A stretch of DNA of 64,000 nucleotides. It comes from JBHJGP01 sp050331695. Lineage in GTDB: Bacteria; Pseudomonadota; Alphaproteobacteria; Geminicoccales; Geminicoccaceae. This document shows positions 8,571-16,125 of the stretch, one piece after another (position 1 is the stretch's first letter; each line of letters opens with the position of its first letter). The translations under genes were made by a program, and so were the position numbers. The notes under the pieces are model-generated. The model worked only from the letters and a program-made list of their open reading frames with translations, searched no databases and had not been told where the DNA came from. Location of the stretch: assembly GCA_050331695.1 (NCBI GenBank), contig JBHJGP010000001.1, positions 1 to 64,000 on the forward strand. Reading direction: 5' to 3'.

Positions 8571-9479
8571 CGAAACCTCAGCCTGACCCCACATCAACCG
8601 TCTGTGGCCCAGAATGCGCTTGGCCATGAAGTCGACGAAGGCCCGGACCCGCGCCGTTGCCCTGAGGTCGCCGTGGATCAGGAGCCAGATCGAGCGATCG
8701 TCGACCGGTTCGACGGCGGGGACGCGGACCAGCCTCGAGTCAGGATCGCCAATGAAACAGGGCAGATAGGTCAGTCCCATCCCGGCTGCCGCCGCCTCGA
8801 TTTGAAGCACCGCCTCGGGCATCGAGTGGCGCAGACGGGCTTGAGGGAAGGGGCTGACACGGACCCAGCCCGGCTGGGTATCGCCGTCACCCCAACCGAT
8901 CCATTCTGCCTCGGCGCCGTCGCCAACGGTCAGGTTCGGCCGTTCGGTGAGATAAGCGGGGGCGGCGTAGACGCCTTTCGCATATTGGATCAGGCGCCTG
9001 CCAACGACATCGTCATCGACTTCGCGGGCGATCCGGATTGAGACGTCGGTCTCCGCCCGGCGCAAATCGGCGAAGCGGTTGGTGATCGTGACGATCAAAT
9101 CGATCTCGGGATAGTTTTCTGAAAAGTCAGCGAAATCCGGGACGATGAAGCTGAAGGCCAGGATCGGCGGCAGGCTCACCCGCAGGGGACCGGCCGGGTT
9201 CGCGTCCAGGCCCGCGACCCGCCTTCTGATGGCAAAGGCCTCGAGCTCCATCGCTTCCGCAGGCGCCATCAGCTCGTCACCCGCCTGGGTCAGGATCAGG
9301 CCGGATGGAGCCCGATCGAACAGCCGCGTGCCCAGGCTTTGTTCCAGCGCCTGCAGGCCCCTGGCGGCGGTGGCATGGTTGATAGAGAGCGCCGCGGCGG
9401 CACCCCGCAGGCTGCCGGCCCGGGCGATGGCCAGAAAGATGCGCAAATTGTCCCAGTCGAGGTGCGGTTGCTGGCCCAT
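8559..9479 (-). CDS. LysR-family transcriptional regulator
   Basis: 306 residues. The winged helix-turn-helix occupies residues 8-66 (LDWDNLRIFLAIARAGSLRG, then ALSINHATAARGLQALEQSLG) and is followed by the periplasmic-binding-protein-like effector domain (LRVSLPPILAFSFIVP onward). Such regulators bind as tetramers upstream of a divergently transcribed target and respond to a small metabolite. Here the divergent gene, 139 bases away, is the haloalkane-dehalogenase-like hydrolase, and the spacer contains an imperfect dyad (9540-9567). That makes the hydrolase the likely target. Confidence 0.9.
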   Translation of the reverse strand: MGQQPHLDWDNLRIFLAIARAGSLRGAAAALSINHATAARGLQALEQSLGTRLFDRAPSGLILTQAGDELMAPAEAMELEAFAIRRRVAGLDANPAGPLRVSLPPILAFSFIVPDFADFSENYPEIDLIVTITNRFADLRRAETDVSIRIAREVDDDVVGRRLIQYAKGVYAAPAYLTERPNLTVGDGAEAEWIGWGDGDTQPGWVRVSPFPQARLRHSMPEAVLQIEAAAAGMGLTYLPCFIGDPDSRLVRVPAVEPVDDRSIWLLIHGDLRATARVRAFVDFMAKRILGHRRLMWGQAEVSSNV

Positions 9480-9539
9480 GGCTCTAGCTACTTTTCAGAA
9501 GGTCAACCAGGTGGATCGCAAACGATCCGATCTGGCAAG

Positions 9540-9567
9540 AGATTGCTTATTTCGGTTCGGCAAATCT
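9540..9567. promoter_or_regulatory. Candidate LysR operator between divergent genes
   Basis: AGATTGC and GCAAATCT form an imperfect inverted repeat separated by 13 bases in the lysR / dehalogenase spacer. LysR-type sites are interrupted dyads of about this size upstream of the divergent target. Seen directly; the function is inferred. Confidence 0.35.
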
Positions 9568-9618
9568 CCGGATAACCTGGGTGGTGTCTAGAGGAGATTG
9601 ATCCGGGCCGGGGAGGAA

Positions 9619-10635
9619 ATGACAGCTATGGTCAGGGGATTGAGGCGGGCGATGCTCGCGGGGAGTATGATTTTGTCCGTCGCCTTGACGGCGCCATCGA
9701 TTGCCACAGCCGAAGGATCCAAGGCCATGACCTCGACGCCCTACGGCCTGCCGATCTCAGCCGAATTTCCTTTCGAGAAAAAGTTCGTCGAGGTCGACGG
9801 CTCGAAAATCGCTTACATCGATGAGGGCGAGGGGCAGCCGGTCCTTTTCCTCCACGGCAACCCCACCTCGTCCTATCTCTGGCGCAACATCATCCCTTAC
9901 GTGACCGGCGGTTACCGGGCGATCGCGCCCGATCTCATCGGCATGGGCGACAGTGACAAGCCGGATATCGCCTACACGCTCGGGGACCACGAGGCGTTAA
10001 TGGACGGCTTCATCGAGGCGCTCGGTCTTGAGGACATGGTTCTGGTCGTCCACGACTGGGGCTCGGCGATCGGCATGCGCTACGCGCGGCTGAACGAGGA
10101 CAATGTCCGGGCCATCGCGTTCATGGAGGCGATCATCCCGCCGGCGATGCCCGTGCCGAGCTACGAGGCGATGGGGCCGGACATGGGCGGCATGTTCGAA
10201 AGCCTCCGGACCTCGGGACAGGGCGAGGAGATGGTTCTCGAAAACAACTTCTTCGTCGAACGGGTCTTGCCTGAGTTCGGCGTCCTCCGGCAGATGACGG
10301 ACGCGGAAATGGCAGTCTACCGCGCGCCCTATCCGACGCCCGAGAGCCGGCTGCCGACGCTCCAATGGCCGCGCGAGGTCCCGATCGGCGGCGAGCCGGC
10401 CTACTCGACCGAACAGGTGCTGAAAAATGGTGAGTGGCTGTCGGCGGCGGGCATGCCGAAGCTTCTGTTTCACGCCGAACCGGGCGCGCTGATGCCGAAA
10501 CCGGTCGTGGACCAGCTGGCAGAAACGCTGCCCAATCTGGAGGTGCGCTTTGTCGGCGCCGGCCTCCATTTCCTGCAGGAGGATCATCCCCACTTGATCG
10601 GCCAGGGATTGGCCGATTGGCTTCGCCGTCTGTAG
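9619..10635 (+). CDS. Haloalkane dehalogenase-like alpha/beta hydrolase with signal peptide
   Basis: 338 residues from the ATG at 9619, which has GGGAGG a few bases upstream; a TTG at 9598 would add seven residues. Residues 1-32 form a basic, hydrophobic signal ending in IATA, so the enzyme is probably exported, unlike most family members. The catalytic set matches the HLD-II subfamily: Asn81 (HGNPTSS), nucleophile Asp146 with halide-binding Trp147 (VVHDWGS), Glu170 (AFMEA) and His317 (LHFLQEDHP). The expected reaction is hydrolytic removal of halide from haloalkanes through an ester on the Asp. The real substrate may differ, since related hydrolases share these residues. Divergent from a LysR regulator. 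Confidence 0.88.
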   Translation: MTAMVRGLRRAMLAGSMILSVALTAPSIATAEGSKAMTSTPYGLPISAEFPFEKKFVEVDGSKIAYIDEGEGQPVLFLHGNPTSSYLWRNIIPYVTGGYRAIAPDLIGMGDSDKPDIAYTLGDHEALMDGFIEALGLEDMVLVVHDWGSAIGMRYARLNEDNVRAIAFMEAIIPPAMPVPSYEAMGPDMGGMFESLRTSGQGEEMVLENNFFVERVLPEFGVLRQMTDAEMAVYRAPYPTPESRLPTLQWPREVPIGGEPAYSTEQVLKNGEWLSAAGMPKLLFHAEPGALMPKPVVDQLAETLPNLEVRFVGAGLHFLQEDHPHLIGQGLADWLRRL

Positions 10636-10739
10636 CCGAGATCCACCGCTCAGGTTGGAACGATCGGTTCACGACGCACGTCCTTGATTGAAGCTGGCGC
10701 TTTTTGAACCCGCAGGCCAATAGCGATTGGACGGCATCG

Positions 10740-11186
10740 ATGACCCATTCCGAGATCACGCTCGCAACGCAAACCATCCACGATCCCGATGAGCCGCGCC
10801 ATTTCATGCGCCTCAAGCCTGTCGACAAGCGGGTGGTAATCTCGTTCCGAGGCGAGGTGGTGGCCGAGAGCACGGATGCGCTGCGCCTGTTAGAGGTGGG
10901 GCGCGACCTCTACGATCCGGTTTTTTATCTGCCGGAGCAGGACACGAGCAAAAGCCTCAGGCCGGGCGATCACACCACCCACTGTCCGCTCAAGGGCGAT
11001 ACGGTCTATTTCGATCTGACCGACGGAGCGGGTGGTGTACGGCAGGCGAACATCGCCTGGTCTTACGCGAAGCCCTTCGATTTCGCGGCGGAGCTTGCCG
11101 GGCGGATCGCGTTCGACAGCCGCTACGTCGCGATCCAGGAAATGCCCGTCGACGAAGCGCCGATCGGTACGGAGACAGCGTCTTGA
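10740..11186 (+). CDS. DUF427 domain protein
   Basis: 148 residues from the ATG at 10740; an in-frame TTG at 10704 is also possible, and neither has a strong ribosome site. The small beta-rich DUF427 fold is recognised from HFMRLKPVDKRVVISF, STDALRLLE, YDPVFYLPEQD and the CPLKGDTVYFDL block. No biochemical role is established for the family as far as I know. The gene overlaps the following DUF1684 gene by four bases, so the two are probably co-translated. Confidence 0.75.
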   Translation: MTHSEITLATQTIHDPDEPRHFMRLKPVDKRVVISFRGEVVAESTDALRLLEVGRDLYDPVFYLPEQDTSKSLRPGDHTTHCPLKGDTVYFDLTDGAGGVRQANIAWSYAKPFDFAAELAGRIAFDSRYVAIQEMPVDEAPIGTETAS

Positions 11187-11842
11187 GCGAACTCGCCACG
11201 CTGGAAAGGACGGAAGCGATCACCGGCCGCTACATGGGGCCACCGGCGCTGGCACTGGCCGATTGGCGCATGCGGATCAACAGGCTCTACGCCGAGATCA
11301 GGTCGATCGAAACGCCCGAGACCGCCTGGCGCCACTGGCTCGAGATACGATCAGCCCTGTTCCGGCGCCATCCGATGTCGCCTCTGAGCGCCGAGGACCG
11401 CCTGGACTTCGGCGGGATCTCCGTCTTCGCCTACGATCCGGCGCTTCGCTTCGAGGTCGGCATCGAGCCTTATCAGGGACCGGCCGAGACCGTGAAGCTC
11501 GGCGGTGATGGCGCTCTGAGCCGCCGACCGCTCGCCCGCACACGGGGCCTCGACGATCACCTGGGCGCCGAATTGGTCCTGTGGTGGATCAACGGCTATG
11601 GCGGCGGTCTTTTCCTGCCCTTTCGGGATTCCACCAGCGGTACCGAAACGTTCGGCGGCGGCCGCTATCTGATCGACGCGATCAAGGGCGCGGATCTGGG
11701 CTTGAGCCCGGATGGACGTCTGATCCTGGATTTCAACTTCGCCTATCACCCGTCCTGCGCCTTCGACGACAGCTGGGTTTGCCCGCTAGCGCCGCCGGAA
11801 AACACTCTGCCGGCGGCGGTGCGGGGTGGCGAAAAGCTTTAG
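11183..11842 (+). CDS. DUF1684 domain protein
   Basis: 219 residues with a TTG start that overlaps the DUF427 stop (TTGA). Family marks are a WRHWLEIRSALFRRHPMSPL opening, FLPFRDSTSGTETFGGGRY and the C-terminal YHPSCAFDDSWVCPLAPPEN. No signal peptide or membrane segment is visible, so it is probably cytosolic. Many DUF1684 proteins have this conserved Cys-Pro-Leu-Ala-Pro end, which might form an active or metal site, but no function is known to me. Confidence 0.8.
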   Translation: MSELATLERTEAITGRYMGPPALALADWRMRINRLYAEIRSIETPETAWRHWLEIRSALFRRHPMSPLSAEDRLDFGGISVFAYDPALRFEVGIEPYQGPAETVKLGGDGALSRRPLARTRGLDDHLGAELVLWWINGYGGGLFLPFRDSTSGTETFGGGRYLIDAIKGADLGLSPDGRLILDFNFAYHPSCAFDDSWVCPLAPPENTLPAAVRGGEKL

Positions 11843-11877
11843 GCGGCTTGCCCGTCCAAGGCCGGATCGGCACCTGG

Positions 11878-12573
11878 CTAAATGTCGTCGAAGCGGGCGC
11901 TCTCCACCTTCGCCGCCAGGGCTTCGATCTTCGGTACGATCAGGGATCCCCGTCCTTTGAGGACCAGGCCGCTCCTCGCCAGGCTGCTGAGCTCCCGAGA
12001 AACCGTTTCCCGCTGGGTGCCGATCCTATTGGCGATCTCAAGATGGGTCGGCGCCGGGCGCACCTCGGCACTGATGCCGTCCTCGCTGTGCTCCCGCGCG
12101 AGCCTCAGCAGCTCCGCCTGAACCCGAATTCGGGCGATCAGGGTCGATGAGTTGAAGATCCGTTCCGACAGTTCCCGGACAAGAAAGGTAAGCTGGAGAA
12201 GCGTCGCCATGGCGATCGTCGGCTGGGTGCGCAGACAATCCCGGAACAGTTCGGCCGGCATCGCGCCCAGGGTGGTGGCCTCCAGCGCGACCACGCTGGC
12301 CGACCGGGGGGCGCCGTCGATCGCTGAGATTTCACCGAAGGTCTCGCCGGCGTTGAGGTCACGAAAACTCACCTCCTGGCCGCGCGGCGAAAAAGAGGTC
12401 ACCCGAACCCGGCCCTCGGCGATGCAATAGACGTCGGTCGAGGTTTCGTCCTGGCTGATGATCTCTTCCTGCGGCGCATAGCGCCGCCAGCGTATGCCCT
12501 TGCCGACAACGCTCAGCGATTGGTCGGGTACGTCGACGAACAGCCTGATTCGCCGCAATAACTCGCTGTCCAT
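11878..12573 (-). CDS. Crp/Fnr-family transcriptional regulator
   Basis: 231 residues. An N-terminal cyclic-nucleotide-binding fold (to about residue 125; GETFGEISAIDGAPRSASV corresponds to the phosphate-binding cassette with the Arg-Ser pair) is followed by a dimer helix and a winged helix. The recognition helix reads RIGTQRETVSRELSSL; the RETVSR residues match those E. coli Crp uses to read TGTGA half-sites. There is no N-terminal cysteine set, so it is not an Fe-S Fnr. The intact PBC with Arg-Ser suggests that cAMP or a similar nucleotide is the effector. A perfect TGTGA-N6-TCACA site lies about 2.3 kb away. Confidence 0.9.
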   Translation of the reverse strand: MDSELLRRIRLFVDVPDQSLSVVGKGIRWRRYAPQEEIISQDETSTDVYCIAEGRVRVTSFSPRGQEVSFRDLNAGETFGEISAIDGAPRSASVVALEATTLGAMPAELFRDCLRTQPTIAMATLLQLTFLVRELSERIFNSSTLIARIRVQAELLRLAREHSEDGISAEVRPAPTHLEIANRIGTQRETVSRELSSLARSGLVLKGRGSLIVPKIEALAAKVESARFDDI

Positions 12574-12772
12574 AACGGCTTGTTCCTCCCGCGAGCCCCT
12601 GGCTTAGCAAAGGCTGCCGGTCGGTGCCAGATTTTGGCGGCGCAAGGCCCGCGAACCGAGACCCGACAGACCGGGATTACCAACGCTCGGTCGATCCCAA
12701 AGAGACGGCCTAAAGTCGGCCGATGGTTACCGCTAACGGCACAAGAGGGTCTCGGATCGGCGGTTGAAACCG

Positions 12773-13762
12773 TCAGCCGATGACCTTGTCGACCTTGTAG
12801 TCCTTCATGTCCTTGGCGTGGGTGAAGGTGATGATCTCGCCGATCAGGCCCACCGCGATGATCTGGAAGCCAAGCACGATCATCAGCGTGCTCAGGATCA
12901 GAGCCGGCCGGTCGCCCAAGCCGACGTCGAAGAACAGCCGCGCCACGACTAGGTAGAGGGTGAGGAGACCGCCCAGCGCGAGGGTGACACCGCCGATACC
13001 GCCGAAAAACCGGAACGGCCGTTTGGTGAAACGGATCAGGAAGTAGATCGAGATGACGTCCAGGATGCGGGCCCAGGTGATGCTGGTCCGCCGCCGGGCG
13101 CCTTGGGTCACGGATTCCCGCTCGACATCGACCTCCTTGACCTTGAAGCCGTTCTTGAGCGCGAGCAGCGGCAGGAACATGTGCTGATCGCCATAGATCG
13201 CGATCTCATCGATGATTCGACGCTGGAGCACCCGAACACCGGAGCCCAGATCCTTGAACGGGCTTTCCAGGAGCTTCTCGAGAAGGGTGCTGAGGACCCG
13301 AGCCCGGAGCGAGGTGAAGCCGCTCGCCTGGGCCCGCCGGCCAACCACCATGTCGACACCGTCCAGCGCCGCCAGGAGATTGCTGATCTCGGTCGGCTTG
13401 ATCGGCGTGTAGCTCGGCAGCGTCATGAGCACGCTGCCCCGGCTGTGCTTGAAGCCGGCGGTGAGCGCCGCCGATTCGCCGAATGTCTGGTCGAAGCAGA
13501 GGATCTTGATCGGATGACCGGCGTCGTACAGGTCGCGGAGCGGATCGACGTAATCCTGCATGCCGCCGTCGAGCACATAGATGAATTCGAAGGCCCGACC
13601 CGTCGCCTTGAGCTCATGCTCGACGGCGAGATGCCGCTCACGTGCCTTGTGCAGCGGCGTGGTCACCGGCACCACGACCGAAATCATGTCGTCCTTTTGC
13701 ATCGCCTCAACCTTCGCCGAACCGGCACGCGCTGCATCCAAGGTCATCACGTCCGCAGTCAT
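12773..13762 (-). CDS. Family 2 glycosyltransferase-like membrane protein lacking the DxD motif
   Basis: 329 residues, starting at the ATG four bases after the upstream GT2 gene (GAAGG ribosome site nearby). It has a GT2 Rossmann-like domain (residues ~20-220) and two C-terminal membrane segments (GGIGGVTLALGGLLTLYLVV and LSTLMIVLGFQIIAVGLIGE), like GtrB/ArnC-type polyprenyl-phosphate glycosyltransferases. The usual DDGS is LDGG, and the usual MDADLQDPPE metal/nucleotide motif is LPSYTPIKP, so the metal-binding aspartates are missing. The rest of the fold is intact and not frameshifted. It may be inactive, a partner of the neighbouring canonical GT2, or an enzyme with altered chemistry. Confidence 0.8.
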   Translation of the reverse strand: MTADVMTLDAARAGSAKVEAMQKDDMISVVVPVTTPLHKARERHLAVEHELKATGRAFEFIYVLDGGMQDYVDPLRDLYDAGHPIKILCFDQTFGESAALTAGFKHSRGSVLMTLPSYTPIKPTEISNLLAALDGVDMVVGRRAQASGFTSLRARVLSTLLEKLLESPFKDLGSGVRVLQRRIIDEIAIYGDQHMFLPLLALKNGFKVKEVDVERESVTQGARRRTSITWARILDVISIYFLIRFTKRPFRFFGGIGGVTLALGGLLTLYLVVARLFFDVGLGDRPALILSTLMIVLGFQIIAVGLIGEIITFTHAKDMKDYKVDKVIG

Positions 13763-13766
13763 GGCT

Positions 13767-14741
13767 TCAACCTTCGTGCTGGCTGGTCCCGCCGACCGGC
13801 CTGGCCGCCAGAGCAACATAGCGCTCCAGCTTAACCAGACCCGCGCGATAGACCAATTGGGAGAGCAGGGTCATGAACAACAAGAAGAAGGCGAGGGAAC
13901 CGAACAGGACGCCGAGCGCGCCGGCGACGACGATGGGGCCGTTGGTGGTAAGCGCGACGGCGCTTGCCCAAACGATCGAAAGCATGCTGAGCGTGCCGAA
14001 AAACAAGGCGGCACCGCCGAACCAGCCCATCGGATTGCGCGCGAAAAGCAAGATCGTCTTGATGCTCAGGAGATCGAGCAGGACCTTGTAGGTGCGCGCG
14101 ATGCCGTATTTCGAATGGCCGAATTTTCTGGCGTGGTGACGAACCTTGACCTGCGCGATCTTGTTGCGGGCAAGCGAGGTCATGGCCGGGATGAACCGGT
14201 GCATCTCGGAATAGAGCGGGATTTCCTTGATCACGTCGGCGCGGTACGCCTTCAGGGAACAGCCATTGTCCTTGATCGGAATGCCGGTGACCTTGGCGAT
14301 GATCCAGTTGGCGATCTTGGAAGGAAGCACCCGGGACGCGAATTTGTCCTGGCGATTGTGGCGCCAGCCAACGACCAGGTCGTAGCCCTCGTTCATGGTT
14401 TCGAGAAACATCGGGATATCGCGCGGATCGTTCTGAAGGTCGCCGTCCATGGTCACCAGGACGTCGCCGCGCGCATGTTCGATGCCGGCCGCCATTGCCG
14501 CGGTCTGGCCGTAATTGCGCCTTAGCTTGACGAAACGCACCGGCGGGCTGGTTTCGGCCAGCTTGGTGAGGACATCCGCGGTCCCATCGCTCGAGCCATC
14601 GTCGACGAAGACCAGCTCGTACGGAACGCCAAGCGGATCCAGCGCAGCCACCAGCTGCTCGTGGAGCGGTGGAAGACTTTCCTCTTCATTGTAGAAGGGA
14701 ACCACAACCGAAAGGGCAAATTGCTGGTGCTCGTCCGCCAT
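13767..14741 (-). CDS. Polyprenyl-phosphate-type glycosyltransferase family 2 (GtrB/DPM-like)
   Basis: 324 residues from the ATG at 14741; an upstream in-frame start at 14786 is less likely. The catalytic domain shows LSVVVPFYNEEESLPPL, FVDDGSSDG, RRNYGQTAAMAAG and the metal motif MDGDLQNDP. Two membrane segments follow (GWFGGAALFFGTLSMLSIVW and GALGVLFGSLAFFLLFMTLL). Such enzymes transfer a sugar from a nucleotide sugar to undecaprenyl phosphate on the cytoplasmic face for decoration of lipid A or surface glycans. It leads a two-gene unit with the DxD-less paralogue and has a CRP-type site 167 bases upstream. Confidence 0.88.
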   Translation of the reverse strand: MADEHQQFALSVVVPFYNEEESLPPLHEQLVAALDPLGVPYELVFVDDGSSDGTADVLTKLAETSPPVRFVKLRRNYGQTAAMAAGIEHARGDVLVTMDGDLQNDPRDIPMFLETMNEGYDLVVGWRHNRQDKFASRVLPSKIANWIIAKVTGIPIKDNGCSLKAYRADVIKEIPLYSEMHRFIPAMTSLARNKIAQVKVRHHARKFGHSKYGIARTYKVLLDLLSIKTILLFARNPMGWFGGAALFFGTLSMLSIVWASAVALTTNGPIVVAGALGVLFGSLAFFLLFMTLLSQLVYRAGLVKLERYVALAARPVGGTSQHEG

Positions 14742-14907
14742 GTCACCGTTCTCGGTCAAAACCAATCCATTCGTCTGTCGAAACATCTGGCGCTTCGACC
14801 GGTTTGAATGGCAACCATCAACACCGCTCTTATAGAGACAAATGGTTAGCCGCCGGTAACCGATCTTTTTGCGCCCGGGTCGTTAATGAACTGTTAATAC
14901 ACCGGCG

Positions 14908-14927
14908 CTTGTGACCGATTTCACAAG
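14908..14927. promoter_or_regulatory. CRP-type operator (TGTGA-N6-TCACA)
   Basis: CTTGTGA-CCGATT-TCACAAG is a perfect 7-base inverted repeat with the exact TGTGA-N6-TCACA form used by E. coli Crp. It lies in the 252-base spacer upstream of the GT2 gene pair, where two copies of GTTAAT also occur. The window encodes a Crp-like protein with the matching RETVSR recognition residues. Regulation of the GT2 pair is inferred. Confidence 0.55.
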
Positions 14928-14993
14928 CCAAGCATACCAAGAGCCATCTTTAACCGTGAGTCGCCGGCCAGTCGCCAATCGGATTGCTCAGGA

Positions 14994-16121
14994 TCAAAGC
15001 GCTTCGGCGACGGCGTCGATCACCCGCCCCTGATCGGCCTCGTTCAGGTAGGGGTGCATGGGCAAGCTGAAAACCCGCTTCGCCTGTTCGTCGGAGACCG
15101 GCAGACCGTTGCCGGCTGTAGGGTAATGCCGATAGGCCGTCTGGCGGTGTAAGGGCTTGGGGTAGTAGATCGCCGTCGGGACCCCGGCCTCGCGCAGTTT
15201 TTGCAAAACCGGACCACGCTCGACACCTTCCTCGAGCTGAACGGTGTATTGAGCCCAGGCCGAGACCGTATGGTCGATCACCTCTGGTGGTTTGACGAGG
15301 CCGGCCAAACCTGTCGCGTAGCGATCCGCAACCCTTTGCCGAGCGTCGATTTCGTCGGCCAGGATCGCCAGTTTCTGCAAAAGAATGGCGGCTTGGAGCG
15401 TGTCCAGCCGGCCATTCATGCCGATCCGCACATTGTCGTAACGATCCTCGCCCTGGCCGTGAACGCGCAAGGACACGAGCTTGTTCTGGAGCTCGTCATT
15501 GTCCGTGAACACGGCACCGCCGTCACCATAGGCGCCGAGCGGTTTGGCCGGGTAAAAACTGGTGGTGGCAAGACGTCCGATGCTGCCGGCCTTGCGGCCT
15601 TTGTAGTGGCCGCCGAAGCTCTGGGCGGCATCGACAATCAGCCAGAGATCTTCCTCCTCGCAGAAGGCTTCGATTGTGTCGTAGTCCGCCGGCTGGCCGA
15701 ACAGATCGACCGTGATGATGCCCACCACCTCGACGTCCTGGTCCCGGGCCGTCTTCAGGCCCTGGGCGAAATGCTCGGCCGTCGCGTTGAAGGTCACTGG
15801 ATCGCAGTCGACGAAGACCGGAACGGCGCCGAGCCAGGCCACCACCTCGGCCGTGGCGGCAAAGGTGAAGCTCGGGCAAAGGACAGCCGTGTGGGGCTTC
15901 ACTTCCAAAGCCATGAGCGCGAGGCCGAGGGCGTCGGTACCGCTGGCGCAGCCGAGGCTGTGCCGCGCGCCGCAGAAGGCCGAGAGTGCGGCCTCAAACT
16001 CGGCCACCTCGGGCCCCATGATGTACTGTCCGCCGGCGATGACCCTGGCGATCGCCTGGTCGAGCCCGGGCTGAAGGCGTTCGCGCTGGGATGCCAGATC
16101 GATGAAGGCGATGGACGACAT
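14994..16121 (-). CDS. DegT/DnrJ/EryC1/StrS-family sugar aminotransferase
   Basis: 375 residues, a PLP enzyme that aminates keto-sugar nucleotides. The PLP lysine is in SFYPAKPLGAYGDGGA, with the pocket residues CASGTDALGLAL, PSFTFAATAEVV and DAAQSFGG. It follows the UDP-sugar dehydrogenase gene by four bases, matching the wbpA/wbpE pairing used to make 3-amino-3-deoxy uronic acids. The oxidoreductase (WbpB-like) and acetyltransferase (WbpD-like) that would complete that route are not in this window. The product is probably an amino-sugar donor for a surface glycan. Confidence 0.9.
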   Translation of the reverse strand: MSSIAFIDLASQRERLQPGLDQAIARVIAGGQYIMGPEVAEFEAALSAFCGARHSLGCASGTDALGLALMALEVKPHTAVLCPSFTFAATAEVVAWLGAVPVFVDCDPVTFNATAEHFAQGLKTARDQDVEVVGIITVDLFGQPADYDTIEAFCEEEDLWLIVDAAQSFGGHYKGRKAGSIGRLATTSFYPAKPLGAYGDGGAVFTDNDELQNKLVSLRVHGQGEDRYDNVRIGMNGRLDTLQAAILLQKLAILADEIDARQRVADRYATGLAGLVKPPEVIDHTVSAWAQYTVQLEEGVERGPVLQKLREAGVPTAIYYPKPLHRQTAYRHYPTAGNGLPVSDEQAKRVFSLPMHPYLNEADQGRVIDAVAEAL

Positions 16122-16125
16122 GGGC

